This document shows positions 34,025-44,156 of a stretch of DNA of 64,000 nucleotides, piece after piece (the stretch's first letter is position 1; each line of letters starts with the position of its first letter). A model generated the notes under the pieces. The model searched no databases. It was not told the origin of the DNA and saw nothing but the letters and a program-made list of their open reading frames with translations. Origin of the DNA: Nevskiaceae bacterium (lineage in GTDB: Bacteria; Pseudomonadota; Gammaproteobacteria; Steroidobacterales; Steroidobacteraceae); the NCBI GenBank assembly GCA_018883185.1, contig VEQP01000012.1, positions 1-64,000 on the forward strand, in the 5' to 3' direction. Made by a program: the position numbers and the translations under genes.

Positions 34025-35482
34025 ATGGAAAGCTTTGCCAGGCATTGGATCAATGGCGTGTGGGTCGACTCCGTCGATCGCAGCGAAGCGGTCACGACGA
34101 ACCCGGCAGATGGCAGCGAAGTCTGCCGATACGCCGATGGCTCGCTGCCCGAAGCAGAAGCATCAATTGAAGCCGCGCGTACGGCGTACGAATCCTCGTC
34201 CTGGGCCCATGACCCGCGACGCCGGGCTCGGGCGTTGCTTGAAATGGCCGATGCGCTCGATGCCCGTCGAGACATCATCGGCAGAATGCTCTGCCTCGAG
34301 AACGGCAAGCCGATCGGCGAGTGTCTGCACGAGGTGGCGATCTCATCCGCGGAGCTGCGGTTTTACGCGGGTCTTACCCGTGCCAACTTTGGCCGTGTCA
34401 TGGAAACCGAACCTGGTCAGATGTCCATGATCGCGCGCGAGCCGATGGGGGTGGCAGGGATCATCGTTCCGTGGAACGCGCCACTCATCCTGCTCGTGCG
34501 ATCGCTGGGGCCGGCCCTTGCAGCAGGTTGTACCACCGTGATCAAGCATGCTGCTCAAACCGCAGGAACGAGCGCGCTAACCAATGAAGCATTCGCCGGA
34601 TGCGCCTCCTTGCCTGCCGGCACCGTGAACGCCTTTGCCGAACGAGGCATCACGGGTGCCAAGCGAATAGTCGCATCACCGGACGTCGATGTCGTCAGTT
34701 ACACAGGCAGTACACACGTCGGGAAGATGATCATGGCGGATGCGGCGGTCACCTTGAAGCGGCTTAACCTGGAACTCGGCGGTAGCGCACCCTGCGTGAT
34801 CTTCGCGGATGCCGACATCGATCGCACCGTCGGCGCACTCGTGAAGGCGGGAATGATCATGGCGGGCCAGCAGTGCGTGGCAGCCTCGAGGCTGATCGTT
34901 CAAGAGTCTATCTTCCCGCAGTTTTCGCAACGTCTGGTCGCCGCACTGGAGGCGATGGTAGTGGGGCCCGGCCTGCAACCCAACACCCAACTTGGTCCAC
35001 TCATCGACCATCGCAGTCGCGAACGTGTCGAAACGTTAACGGCAAGTGCTATTGCGGCTGGCGCAAGGGCGACACTGGCACCACGTCGGCCCGGCGGGTC
35101 ACTCGCAAAGGGATCGTTTCTTTCGCCGGGCGTGCTGGAAATTGACGACCCTACTAACCCTATCCTGCATCAAGAGACCTTTGGGCCAGTATTGACGCTA
35201 CAACGCTTCGCCACCGAAGCCGAAGCGGTGCGCCGCGCCAACGACAGCCGGTTCGGTTTAGCCGCCAGTGTCTGGACCGCTGACCTGCAGCGCGGACAGC
35301 GAGTTGCACAAAAAATCAAAGCAGGTACCGTGTGGCTCAACATGCACGGTCGGCTCGCCGCAGAAATTGAAACCGGTGGGTACAAGGAGAGCGGTATTGG
35401 TCGCCTACACGGAGTCCAAGGCCTCGAAGAGTTCCTCCAAAGCAAGCACGTTGCCTGGGAGCTCGGCAAAGCGGGGAACTGA
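34025..35482 (+). CDS. Aldehyde dehydrogenase family protein
   Basis: This roughly 485-residue NAD(P)-dependent aldehyde dehydrogenase has the substrate-channel Asn in IIVPWNAPL, cofactor-loop VVSYTGSTHVGKM, catalytic Glu in NLELGGSAPCVIF and nucleophile Cys in AGQQCVAASRLIV, all present. The C-terminal HQETFGPVLTL and KESGIGRLHG are also typical. ATG 34025 follows CGGAG and is preferred over the longer tracked ORF. It would oxidise an aldehyde, perhaps formed by an aminotransferase or SDR of this region. Its 3' end overlaps the likely start of the spermidine-synthase-like gene. Confidence 0.9.
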   Translation: MESFARHWINGVWVDSVDRSEAVTTNPADGSEVCRYADGSLPEAEASIEAARTAYESSSWAHDPRRRARALLEMADALDARRDIIGRMLCLENGKPIGECLHEVAISSAELRFYAGLTRANFGRVMETEPGQMSMIAREPMGVAGIIVPWNAPLILLVRSLGPALAAGCTTVIKHAAQTAGTSALTNEAFAGCASLPAGTVNAFAERGITGAKRIVASPDVDVVSYTGSTHVGKMIMADAAVTLKRLNLELGGSAPCVIFADADIDRTVGALVKAGMIMAGQQCVAASRLIVQESIFPQFSQRLVAALEAMVVGPGLQPNTQLGPLIDHRSRERVETLTASAIAAGARATLAPRRPGGSLAKGSFLSPGVLEIDDPTNPILHQETFGPVLTLQRFATEAEAVRRANDSRFGLAASVWTADLQRGQRVAQKIKAGTVWLNMHGRLAAEIETGGYKESGIGRLHGVQGLEEFLQSKHVAWELGKAGN

Positions 35483-38400
35483 TTGGATTTACGCCGCGAC
35501 GGCGGGTTGCTTCGTTGTTTCCGGTATCGCGGGACTGCTCTACCAGACTATCTGGTCGCGGCAGTATTCGCTGGTACTTGGCACTTCGGAAGCTGCTGTT
35601 TCCGTCGTGCTCGCAGTCTATATGTTGGGGCTTGCGCTCGGCGCGGCCATTATCCCGCGGTGGCTGCGCGCAGCGTCGGGCCGCTCGCTGCGAACCTTTG
35701 CTCTGCTCGAGCTTGGAATCGCGGCGTGTGCGGTACTGATTCCGCTGCTACTGGCTCAACTCGGCGAGTGGTATGTGGCGATCGCAGGAGATCTGCCCGC
35801 CCCCCCCTCGGCGACGGGACTTCTGCCGCGACTCTATTTCGCCTTAACCTGTCTGTTGCTGCTGGTACCTACCATGCTGATGGGTGCCACGTTGCCCGTT
35901 TTGGCTGGGTTCGCCATCCGTGTGGTTGAACAGACAGGACCGCGTATCGCTACGCTTTATGCGGCGAACACACTCGGTGCAGCCGCTGGGGCACTCGCCG
36001 GAGGTTGGTGGCTTATCCCGGATTTAGGCCTACGTCAAAGCACCCTCGTCGCGATCGCGCTGAATCTGCTTGTGGTAGTGATCGCGTATTCGATCAGCAA
36101 AAACTCTGAACGGGCGCAAATCGAAGCCTATAAGGCGCAAGCTGCGAGCCGTGTTGCGCCCGCGGGCTCATCGGAATGGCATAACCGCAGGGCTCTGCTG
36201 ATGCTGGCTATGACCAGTGGCTTCGTAGCCCTGACATACGAGGTGCTATGGACACGTATGTTGAGTCATGCATTGGGCAGCAGTCTGGCTGCTTTTTCCA
36301 CGATGCTGGCAACTTTTCTTCTGGGCATCAGTCTCGGCAGCCTGCTCTCCACCCGCCGACTGACTAGACCGTTGGCGGGAATCGCCTATGCGACCTCACA
36401 GCTCTGTGTCGCTGCCGCTGCGGCAGGTGCGCAGCTGTGGTTGGGCCAACTGGCAACGGGCCTCAATACAACGGAACTTGCCACACGCGCCATCATCGCC
36501 ATGTTGCCGGCCACGCTGTTCATGGGCGCCGCCTTTCCGCTGCTTATCCGACTCATGAGCGATCATGGCGTGGAGTCGGCGCGCGCTACCGGACAGGTAT
36601 ATGCCTTCAACACGATCGGTGCGGTATGCGGCGCACTCGCCTCCGGCATGTGGCTGATTCCAACTTTTTCTTTCGAAGGTGTTGCGCGCTTCGCTGTTGC
36701 GCTGAGCTTGATAGCGGCAGTGGTCGCAACGTGGCGTCTCACCACCTTCGTCGCATGGCACAAGAGTGCAGTCTCAGCCGCTGCATTGATACTGATCGTT
36801 GCCTTCCGGCCACCGCTGCCCGCTGCCATCATCGACGCATCGCTGGTGGATGACTCCACCGAGGGCGTGCAACGATTTTTGGCCGTCGGCCGATCTGCCA
36901 CGGTGCTCGTCAAGGAACGGGACGACGGCAGCTTCTACCTGCGCACAAACGGACTTCCCGAAGCAACGGTACGACGTATCGGCATGCCGCCTGTGCGTCA
37001 CAGTCAGCGATGGCTGGCCGCTCTGCCAATGACTGCGCGACCTGAGGCGCGCAGCATGCTTGTCGTAGGCCTCGGCGGCGGCGTCGCCGTCGAAGACGTT
37101 CCCGATCAATTCGATGTTATCGACGTCGTCGAGCTCGAACCACAGGTGATAGCAGCTAATGCGAGTTATGCGCGTTGGCGCGCTGCCGATCCGCTCGCTG
37201 ACGAGCGTATACGCCTAATCGAAAACGACGCGCGTAATGCCTTGACGCTCACCCAACGTCAATACGATATCGTGGTCTCTCAACCTTCGCACCCTTGGAC
37301 ATCGGGGGCAGCCAACCTCTATTCGCGCGAGTTCATGCAAATCGCGCGCTCCCGTCTGACGACTGATGGTGTGTTGCTGTTGTGGATAAACGCCCAGTTC
37401 ATCAACGAGTCGCTGTTGCGATCTATTGCCGCAACGCTCTCAAGCGTTTTTCCTCATGTACGTCTTTATCGCCCCGAACCCTTGGAGTTGATGTTCCTTG
37501 CTTCCGAAACGCCACTCGAGCCCGAGCGAAGTACGCTGCAGACGAGATCGATACTGACTCGCTATCCCGAGTACTTTTCCGCCGCTGGCATCAACGTGAC
37601 AGAAGACCTCGCCGCCTGTCTTGCCGCCACGGATGAAGGGATCTCCGGATTGGCCGGCAACGCTGCGGTACTCACCGATGATCGCAATCTTTTGGCTACG
37701 AACAGCTCTCCGGCACGCGGTGGAATGACACCGGACGAACTCGAGCGCCTGCTCGTAAGCTTCAGTCCGTTCACTGCTACGACAGGGACGGAAGTTATCG
37801 GGAAGACGGCTGTGGCACGACTCCCTCTAGACCTGCACTACCTCGGCAGTCGAATCGCACTACTCGGATTCACGCAGACCGCAGCGCAATTTGCCCGTCA
37901 TCACCGCGACGAAGCTGCGGGGGTTTACACCCTCGCCATCGGACTGGAGTCCGCCGGCCGGGTAACCGAGGCGGCAAGGCTACGTGAAACCGCCGTCCAA
38001 CGCTTCCCGACGGACGCCGACCTCGCCTTTGCGCACTTGCGTCCACGCCTGTTGGAAACTTCCAGGGAATTAGAGAAAAGCAATCTCCCATACTACGTTC
38101 GTGGTCTTCCCGACTCGGCACAAGCGGTAGTCCTTGGCTGGCGTCACGCCGCCGAGGGTGACTGGGCTGCCGTGCGCAGCTTGGAGCCGCGATTGGCAAA
38201 AACCATCCAAACAGACGATTGGTATCGGGAGGCTATGCAGTTGCGGGTTGAATGGAGAACGCGCATGAATGCCGGCGAACGCGCGACGCATGGGCGCGAA
38301 GCTTTGCAACTCGTCGATCGGATAATAGCTCTGCAGCCATCCAGTGATCTTTATGTGCTGCGCGCAGCAGCATCGTTGGCACTTGAAGATCCAGTGCTTT

Positions 38401-38600
38401 TTCTGGAATCAGCCAGTGCGTTCTCGACCTACGAGATACAACAAAGTAAAGAATCTGCGACTAATCTTGATTCTGTAGGCGTTCGTAGTATTCGTGACGC
38501 TCGCCGGCGGGGCTTCATGCAGGCCATCGAAACACGCTTATTGCCATTTGAAGAAAACCGCTCTGCCGCCGTCCTTCGTCAGCTGGCAGCGTTTCCCTAG
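35397..38600 (+). CDS. Large membrane protein with spermidine-synthase-like domain and C-terminal helical repeats
   Basis: The protein has about 1067 residues in three parts. Residues about 40-500 hold many hydrophobic helices in two similar halves (SGIAGLLYQTIWSRQYSLVLG and FVALTYEVLWTRMLSHALGS), as in fused MFS/spermidine-synthase proteins. Residues about 545-760 form a Rossmann-type methyltransferase/aminopropyltransferase domain (MLVVGLGGGVAVED, VVELEPQVIAAN, PSHPWTSGAANLYS). The remainder is TPR-like. TTG 35397 with AAGGAGA six bases upstream is my start. The track start at 35268 lies deeper in the aldehyde dehydrogenase gene, and TTG 35451 is another option. Polyamine synthesis by this group is unproven. 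Confidence 0.75.
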   Translation: MVAYTESKASKSSSKASTLPGSSAKRGTDWIYAATAGCFVVSGIAGLLYQTIWSRQYSLVLGTSEAAVSVVLAVYMLGLALGAAIIPRWLRAASGRSLRTFALLELGIAACAVLIPLLLAQLGEWYVAIAGDLPAPPSATGLLPRLYFALTCLLLLVPTMLMGATLPVLAGFAIRVVEQTGPRIATLYAANTLGAAAGALAGGWWLIPDLGLRQSTLVAIALNLLVVVIAYSISKNSERAQIEAYKAQAASRVAPAGSSEWHNRRALLMLAMTSGFVALTYEVLWTRMLSHALGSSLAAFSTMLATFLLGISLGSLLSTRRLTRPLAGIAYATSQLCVAAAAAGAQLWLGQLATGLNTTELATRAIIAMLPATLFMGAAFPLLIRLMSDHGVESARATGQVYAFNTIGAVCGALASGMWLIPTFSFEGVARFAVALSLIAAVVATWRLTTFVAWHKSAVSAAALILIVAFRPPLPAAIIDASLVDDSTEGVQRFLAVGRSATVLVKERDDGSFYLRTNGLPEATVRRIGMPPVRHSQRWLAALPMTARPEARSMLVVGLGGGVAVEDVPDQFDVIDVVELEPQVIAANASYARWRAADPLADERIRLIENDARNALTLTQRQYDIVVSQPSHPWTSGAANLYSREFMQIARSRLTTDGVLLLWINAQFINESLLRSIAATLSSVFPHVRLYRPEPLELMFLASETPLEPERSTLQTRSILTRYPEYFSAAGINVTEDLAACLAATDEGISGLAGNAAVLTDDRNLLATNSSPARGGMTPDELERLLVSFSPFTATTGTEVIGKTAVARLPLDLHYLGSRIALLGFTQTAAQFARHHRDEAAGVYTLAIGLESAGRVTEAARLRETAVQRFPTDADLAFAHLRPRLLETSRELEKSNLPYYVRGLPDSAQAVVLGWRHAAEGDWAAVRSLEPRLAKTIQTDDWYREAMQLRVEWRTRMNAGERATHGREALQLVDRIIALQPSSDLYVLRAAASLALEDPVLFLESASAFSTYEIQQSKESATNLDSVGVRSIRDARRRGFMQAIETRLLPFEENRSAAVLRQLAAFP

Positions 38601-38618
38601 CAAAGAGGCGACGGAGGG

Positions 38619-39989
38619 TCACCTCACTGATGGGATCTGCAGCGCGATCCCATAACGGGTCAATACATCGAGCGCGGCCTCTATCGACCCCAGCCGCTTG
38701 ACCTTGGCAAACCGCTCGCCCGTGGTCGTGTCGTGGAAGATTGAGAGCGCTGCATCCGTCTCTCCCAACTGATACCGAATCGTCTCGACTGCAGCAAAGA
38801 TTTCCCGGCTACGGGCGTCGCCCGACTCGTGTGCACGGTGCAGCATCCACAAGGACTCATGCAGCACTATATTCGGCGACGGATCTCCGCGTACGCACCA
38901 GAACTCGACTCGGCCCGGATAAGTGGCAAGGGTCCGAAGAGCGCCTTCGACACCCGTACCGCTGCCGGTCATATTCAGCACATAGAAATCGGGTACGTGG
39001 CGTCGATCCAGCACGGGATAACTCACGCCCGGCTTGAGCCGGGAAATCCCCCCAACGCGATATCCGCCCGCTGCATCGGCGGCTCGCAACTCGCGCGAAT
39101 AAGGCAAGCGGGCTTTACGCTCGGTGCAGTAATCGATCGCCTCGTGATACGAGTAACCGTAGTTCGGCGAGCCCGGGTCGGTCCGCGCGGGATTGGTTGG
39201 CATGGCGATCCATTCGAGCTCGCTACGCGCTTCGTCCCAACCCGGGTAAACGTTCGACTGGAAGTAGTCGAATACGCGGCTCGCCAATACCTCTACAGTT
39301 CTAGTCAAAGTGCCGCGAGTCGAGAAACTGCGGTTCGTACCCGTCTTAAAGTTCTGAATATGCAGCGTGAGTTGGAACTCGTTGCCACCCATCGAAGTGA
39401 AAGAGCCGTAGGCCGTAAAGTCGATCTGCCGGTAGACGCGTACCGCCTGGTCGAGCCGTGCGGGTTTGTCCTTGGCACGACCCTCGATATAAGCACGAAA
39501 TCCCGCCGGATCCGATCCGGCGGAGAACTGCAGCCGACGCTCATTCGGTCGCAGTTGGTGCACCACGTACATTCGATCGAGCGCGGCTTTGAACTGGTTC
39601 TCCAGCAACACGTCGATCGCTTTTTCGTCGCGCGCTCGATGCAGGTCACGCATCATGTCGAAGGTGAGCAGGATGTTCGCCAAGGGCTCGCTCATGGCCG
39701 AGACATCCGCACCGGAAGCCGCGAGATTCTCCAAAGTCGCACTCAGTTCGCGGAAATTCTCGCGACGCACGCGATCGCGTCGAGTCGCAAGTGTGGCTTC
39801 GTATTGGGCGACGTCGGCAGCCGGGTAGAATGGCACCGTGCTCCATAAGACGAGCGGTTGCTTGCCTTGAGTCATGAAGCCGTCATCGACGGCATTACTC
39901 GATGCTGCCATTGCTGAGGAACAGGCCAACGACAGTAGCCAGAGCAAGCCAACGCAGTGACGGATGCGAAATGAATTTCGAAGTGGCAT
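38619..39989 (-). CDS. Exported protein of unknown function with a degenerate DUF1566-like C-terminal segment
   Basis: This protein of about 456 residues has a clear signal peptide (HCVGLLWLLSLACSSAMA). I do not recognise the first 270 residues, which are soluble and rich in Arg and Glu. Residues about 285-375 contain YSYHEAIDYCTERKARLPYSRELRAA and later VEFWCVRGD, which resemble the AixYC...RLPtxxEL and FWCVR pattern of DUF1566/FGE-type lectin-like folds. An ATG at 39989 gives a normal signal peptide. A TTG at 39998 would overlap the upstream stop as TTGA. It is paired with the next upstream exported gene and may form an envelope complex with it. Confidence 0.6.
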   Translation of the reverse strand: MPLRNSFRIRHCVGLLWLLSLACSSAMAASSNAVDDGFMTQGKQPLVLWSTVPFYPAADVAQYEATLATRRDRVRRENFRELSATLENLAASGADVSAMSEPLANILLTFDMMRDLHRARDEKAIDVLLENQFKAALDRMYVVHQLRPNERRLQFSAGSDPAGFRAYIEGRAKDKPARLDQAVRVYRQIDFTAYGSFTSMGGNEFQLTLHIQNFKTGTNRSFSTRGTLTRTVEVLASRVFDYFQSNVYPGWDEARSELEWIAMPTNPARTDPGSPNYGYSYHEAIDYCTERKARLPYSRELRAADAAGGYRVGGISRLKPGVSYPVLDRRHVPDFYVLNMTGSGTGVEGALRTLATYPGRVEFWCVRGDPSPNIVLHESLWMLHRAHESGDARSREIFAAVETIRYQLGETDAALSIFHDTTTGERFAKVKRLGSIEAALDVLTRYGIALQIPSVR

Positions 39990-39994
39990 GCAGG

Positions 39995-40546
39995 TCAAGG
40001 CAGCGTCGAGGTGTCGCAGGAGCGTGATGATGAGCGCGACAGAACGGTCCCTACGAAAGCCAGCCGATCATCCGCCATCCGGACGATCGCCACGCGCTCC
40101 GTGATTCGGTCACGCAACTGCGTCGTTGTACTGCCGGGAGCAGCCATCGACAACTCGGTGGTGAATTGCTTGAGGGGCTGCGGCAACATTTGTGACAGCA
40201 ACGCAACCTCAGTCTCGCCTTGCTCTTCGAGATAATGGGTGAACTCACTGGAGCGAAATACGGTTTCATTGAGGCCGAATCGGTACTGCAAGATCACACT
40301 CGCCTTGGCGATACACACCTCGGTGGCGGCGAAGGCGCTTTGCATCTCGCGCTGCTCGCCGAGCACGCACTGCTCTAGCGCAGGCAGTAGATTACGCTGC
40401 AGCATGAAGCGTTCGATGTGATGCTCGTTGCGGATCAACTGAAGATCGACGCGGCGCGCCGAATCCTGAGCAGCAGCAGTCGCCGACCAACCTGTGCTGC
40501 CCATCATCAGGATCACACACAATATTGATCGCTTGGGGTATCGCAT
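39995..40546 (-). CDS. Small exported protein of unknown function
   Basis: The protein is about 183 residues with an N-terminal signal (SILCVILMMGSTGWSATAAAQ). The mature part is largely helical with three Cys, and contains no motif that I recognise. ATG 40546 has GGGAGG five bases upstream and is a better start than the tracked 40564. The gene lies 90 bases after trpA on the same strand. No terminator is evident between them, so it could receive transcription from the trp operon. It overlaps or abuts the next exported gene, which suggests a joint function. Confidence 0.6.
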   Translation of the reverse strand: MRYPKRSILCVILMMGSTGWSATAAAQDSARRVDLQLIRNEHHIERFMLQRNLLPALEQCVLGEQREMQSAFAATEVCIAKASVILQYRFGLNETVFRSSEFTHYLEEQGETEVALLSQMLPQPLKQFTTELSMAAPGSTTTQLRDRITERVAIVRMADDRLAFVGTVLSRSSSRSCDTSTLP

Positions 40547-40636
40547 GCCGTCCTCCCGAACCACGGTGGCAACCCGCCTTCCAGTGTGGGGCGGATGCGT
40601 CGCCCTGTCATGCGGGCAACTACTTATGCCCGCCGC

Positions 40637-41410
40637 CTATCGACCGCCACGCAAACCCCGCAACCAGCCTGCGGCATCCTCGCCACGCTCGAGTACCTCG
40701 ACGAGTGCCGAACCCACCACGACGCCTTCGACATGACCCCGAAGCCGCTCGATCTGGTCGGCTGAACGGATGCCGAAGCCGGCGCATACCGGAACCGGGG
40801 AGGCAGCGCGAACTCGGGCCAAATACTCGATCACGGCCTCCGGAACCGCCACGCTCTTGCCCGTGGTGCCGGTCATGGTGACCGCATAGACAAAACCCTC
40901 ACTGGCGGCGCAAACACGTGCGAGGCGCTCTGGCGTGGTCACCGGAGTCACCATCTGCACGAGGGCAACGCCTTCCGCGGCCAGTGCCGCGCGAAACTCG
41001 TCACCCTCGTCGAATGGCAAATCCGGAACGATGAAACCGCAAACGCCTGCAGCCGCTGCGTCGCGGGCGAGCCGTACGTAGCCGTATTGCAGCAGCGGAT
41101 TGAGATAGCTCATCAACACGAGCGGCGCCTCGGGGCGTTGCATCGCGGCAAGTTCGGCGAGGATCCACTTCAGACTTACGCCCTGCTTCAATGCCGACTG
41201 ACTCGAACGCTGTATCGTCATGCCATCGGCCATCGGATCCGTGAAAGGCACACCGATCTCGACGACGTCGGCAACGGAAGCCACGGCTTGCAGATGCTCG
41301 GAGAACTTGTCGATCTGCGGAAACCCTGCAGTCATGAACGCTACGAGTGCGGGCTCACCGCGATCGACGGCAGCGCGAATAGCACTGCTTAAACGGGCAT
41401 GAGGCTTCAT
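40637..41410 (-). CDS. trpA: Tryptophan synthase alpha chain
   Basis: This 257-residue TIM-barrel subunit cleaves indole-3-glycerol phosphate to indole and glyceraldehyde 3-phosphate, and channels indole to TrpB. The catalytic Glu and Asp lie in [35 protein letters not shown] and [13 protein letters not shown] are further landmarks. It is the last gene of the trpEGDCFBA operon and starts inside the trpB stop codon (ATGA). Length is normal for the family. Confidence 0.97.
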   Translation of the reverse strand: MKPHARLSSAIRAAVDRGEPALVAFMTAGFPQIDKFSEHLQAVASVADVVEIGVPFTDPMADGMTIQRSSQSALKQGVSLKWILAELAAMQRPEAPLVLMSYLNPLLQYGYVRLARDAAAAGVCGFIVPDLPFDEGDEFRAALAAEGVALVQMVTPVTTPERLARVCAASEGFVYAVTMTGTTGKSVAVPEAVIEYLARVRAASPVPVCAGFGIRSADQIERLRGHVEGVVVGSALVEVLERGEDAAGWLRGLRGGR

Positions 41411-42660
41411 GGCTTCGCTCCGGCAAGCAGAGTACGCTGCAAAGTCGGCATGTCTTTATCGCCGCGTCCCGACATACAAAGAATGGCCGTCTTGCCGGGG
41501 TTCGAAGCGGCCCAGCGCTTGGCACCGTGCAGCGCGTGCGCCGTTTCCAAGGCAGGCAGAATACCCTCGAGACGCGAGCACTCCTGCAACGCCGCGAGTG
41601 CTTCGGCATCGGTCGCCGACTCGTAATGCACTCGCCCGGCCGCTAACAGTAGCGCGTGCTCAGGTCCGACTCCGGGGTAATCCAGCCCCGCGGAGATCGA
41701 ATCCGTTTCGTGGATCTGGCCGTTCTCATCCTGCAGTAGCAGCGAGTAGCAGCCCTGCAGAACACCAGGCCAACCATAGGAGAGACTCGCGGCGTTCTCG
41801 CCGAGACCCGTGCCACGCCCGCCGGCCTCGATACCGATGATGGCGACGGAACTATCGGGCACGAACGCATGAAACATACCGATCGAATTGGAGCCGCCTC
41901 CCACACATGCAAATACGGCATCAGGCAGCGCCCCGGTGCGCTCCAAGAACTGCGCGCGCGCCTCGCGACCGATGATCGCCTGCAACTCGCGTACGAGGTA
42001 AGGATAAGGATGCGGGCCGACCGCCGAGCCGAGTAGATAGAACGTGCCATCGGGATCTGCGACCCAATCGCGCAAGGCTTCGTCGATGGCAGCGCGCAGC
42101 GTTTGGTCGCCGCCCGTCACCGGCACCACCTCGGCACCGAGCAGACGCATGCGCCCGACGTTGGGCGCCTGTCGTTCCATATCGATCGCACCCATGTACA
42201 CCGTGCAAGGCAGACCGAGGCGGGCGCAGGCTGCCGCACTCGCGACACCATGCTGACCCGCGCCGGTTTCGGCAACAATGCGCCGGGCACCGAGGCGCTG
42301 TGCGAGCAATGCCTGCCCGAGCGCGTTGTTGATCTTGTGGGCCCCCGTGTGCGCGAGGTCCTCGCGCTTGAACCAGATGGACGCGCCCCAAGCCGCCGAC
42401 AATCTCGGTGCGTACGACAGGGCCGTGGGCCGACCGACCCAGTGCAGCAACTGGTCGCTGAGCTCGGCCTGAAAGTCCGCGCGGTGCAAATGCTCGCGCA
42501 TGCCCGCCTCGAGGCGCTCGAGCGCAGGAATCAAAGTCTCCGGCACATAACGGCCACCATAGGGTCCGAACCGACCCCGCGCATCGGGGAAGCGGCCGGC
42601 GAGTTCCTGCTCGAGCAAAGCATTCTTCTCGGCAACCGAAAACTTGACGTTGGCATTCAT
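41407..42660 (-). CDS. trpB: Tryptophan synthase beta chain
   Basis: This 417-residue PLP enzyme condenses indole with serine to give tryptophan. The PLP Lys is in [14 protein letters not shown]-type sequence (here [10 protein letters not shown]), with [12 protein letters not shown] following. [12 protein letters not shown] opens the fold, and the phosphate-binding glycines are in [12 protein letters not shown]. The track ORF begins at 42723, but ATG 42660 overlaps the trpF stop (ATGA) and gives the expected N-terminus. It lies between trpF and trpA in the operon. Confidence 0.97.
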   Translation of the reverse strand: MNANVKFSVAEKNALLEQELAGRFPDARGRFGPYGGRYVPETLIPALERLEAGMREHLHRADFQAELSDQLLHWVGRPTALSYAPRLSAAWGASIWFKREDLAHTGAHKINNALGQALLAQRLGARRIVAETGAGQHGVASAAACARLGLPCTVYMGAIDMERQAPNVGRMRLLGAEVVPVTGGDQTLRAAIDEALRDWVADPDGTFYLLGSAVGPHPYPYLVRELQAIIGREARAQFLERTGALPDAVFACVGGGSNSIGMFHAFVPDSSVAIIGIEAGGRGTGLGENAASLSYGWPGVLQGCYSLLLQDENGQIHETDSISAGLDYPGVGPEHALLLAAGRVHYESATDAEALAALQECSRLEGILPALETAHALHGAKRWAASNPGKTAILCMSGRGDKDMPTLQRTLLAGAKP

Positions 42661-43253
42661 GCTGGGTTCTCCGCAGCGGCTGCACGCGCAGCACGCACAA
42701 ATTCTTGGATACGCGTGGCGCATTTGCGCCCAGGCTCCGACTCGATGCCGCTCGATACGTCGACGCCGAATGGCTGCACTGCACGGATCGCCGTAGCGAC
42801 GTTACCCGAATGCAGTCCGCCCGCAAGGATCAGTTGCGTCGTCGACGCAAGCGATCGCGCCCTCGTCCAGTCCGCGGCCTCACCGGCACCGCTGACTGGC
42901 CCCTCGAATAGCACTCGGCTGGGCAGTGACTCGGGCAACGCTTGGCCGCTGCGCAGTACGGGCCACCACCTCCGCTTCGCCTCGAGCGAGAGCGCCGCTT
43001 CGTCAGCCAGATCGGTTTGCAGCGCATCCGGTACGAACTCCTGCATGACCTCACTCACCTCGGCCGCAGTCGGGTGCAACATCACCGCCACACAGCACGC
43101 GCGACCTCGCGCAGGTGTCGCGAGCCGCCGCGCCTCGGCTGGCGAAACGCGTCGGATCGACGGCGCGAACACGAAGCCAAGCGCATCAGCTCCGGCCTCA
43201 AGAGCCGCCGCGACGGCCGCTTCAGTGTTCATGCCACAGAGTTTCACGAACAT
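42657..43253 (-). CDS. trpF: Phosphoribosylanthranilate isomerase
   Basis: This 198-residue TIM barrel performs the Amadori rearrangement of phosphoribosylanthranilate. It begins [14 protein letters not shown], where the Cys of KxCG is the general base, and ends with [10 protein letters not shown] and [10 protein letters not shown], which hold the catalytic Asp and phosphate loop. It starts 6 bases after the trpC stop and is coupled to trpB through ATGA. It is a stand-alone gene, not fused to trpC as in enteric bacteria. Confidence 0.95.
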   Translation of the reverse strand: MFVKLCGMNTEAAVAAALEAGADALGFVFAPSIRRVSPAEARRLATPARGRACCVAVMLHPTAAEVSEVMQEFVPDALQTDLADEAALSLEAKRRWWPVLRSGQALPESLPSRVLFEGPVSGAGEAADWTRARSLASTTQLILAGGLHSGNVATAIRAVQPFGVDVSSGIESEPGRKCATRIQEFVRAARAAAAENPA

Positions 43254-43259
43254 CGTCCT

Positions 43260-44156
43260 TCACGCGCTCCTTAAGAGCCCGGTTCGGGCCCGGTGTCCGC
43301 GCGCAGTCCGGCCGGACTGCAACATGTCTTCGACGAGGTGCTGTGGCGTCGGATGCGTCATCAGCGCACCGCCTACGAGCGCGAGGTCGTAGCCCGCTGC
43401 TGCTGCCGCTGCCGCATCGGCCGCGGATAGCACACCGCTCTCCGCGACGCGCGCAATCCAACCCGGCAAATACGGTGCCAGTGTTACAAACCGATCGGGA
43501 ATCACCTTCAAGCTGACGAGGTCGCGACAGTTCACGCCGAGCAGCAGACGCAGGCCACCGTTCCGCGTGTGCATGTCGGCTTGACGGGGTTCAAGCAGAG
43601 CGATAGCCGCCTCGATGTCATGTTCATCGAAGGCCTCGAGCAACACGAACAAGCCCTGCGCCAACGCCACCTCGAGCAATGCTTCCAGCTCATCACGCGA
43701 CAACATGCGCACGATCAGCAACACTCCGCCTGCGCCTGCGGCACGTGCCTCGAGTACCTGATACGGATCGACCAGAAAATCTTTGCGCATAGCTGGGACC
43801 GCACGCGGACCACGAGCCTCAAGGCGCGCTGCGGCCTGCTGCAGATGGTCGAGCGCGCCATCAAAACGCGTGGGTTCGGTCAGCACCGAAATCGCTGCAG
43901 CACCACCGTCCGCATAGGCGTCGATGCGTGCCTCCGCAGCGAAATCAGTCGAAGCCTGCAACGCGCCGAGCGCCGGTGAGCGCAACTTCATCTCCGCGAT
44001 CAGATCGAACCCCGCGCTCGACAGGCGCAATTCGACTGCAGCTGGCCGCGTTGCGATTCGCTCACGCAGCACCGATTCTGGCGTTATTTCTTTGGCGAAA
44101 GCGACCCGCAAACGCGAGCTTTCCGCCATGCCAGCGAGAAAATCTCCGCTCTTCAC
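43260..44156 (-). CDS. trpC: Indole-3-glycerol phosphate synthase
   Basis: This 298-residue enzyme closes the indole ring. Conserved blocks are IAEMKLRSPALG with the catalytic Lys, AMRKDFLVDPYQV with the second Lys, LLGVNCRDL and VAESGVLS. Some positions depart from consensus (NCRDL in place of NNRNL), and a loop with ADMHTRNGGLR precedes it, so the protein is slightly longer than usual. It starts with GTG inside the trpD stop (GTGA). Function is clear from context. Confidence 0.94.
   Translation of the reverse strand: MKSGDFLAGMAESSRLRVAFAKEITPESVLRERIATRPAAVELRLSSAGFDLIAEMKLRSPALGALQASTDFAAEARIDAYADGGAAAISVLTEPTRFDGALDHLQQAAARLEARGPRAVPAMRKDFLVDPYQVLEARAAGAGGVLLIVRMLSRDELEALLEVALAQGLFVLLEAFDEHDIEAAIALLEPRQADMHTRNGGLRLLLGVNCRDLVSLKVIPDRFVTLAPYLPGWIARVAESGVLSAADAAAAAAAGYDLALVGGALMTHPTPQHLVEDMLQSGRTARGHRARTGLLRSA

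Noticed and set aside
42103-43392. 429-residue plus-strand ORF
   Set aside because: Covers trpB and trpF in antisense and has no family features.
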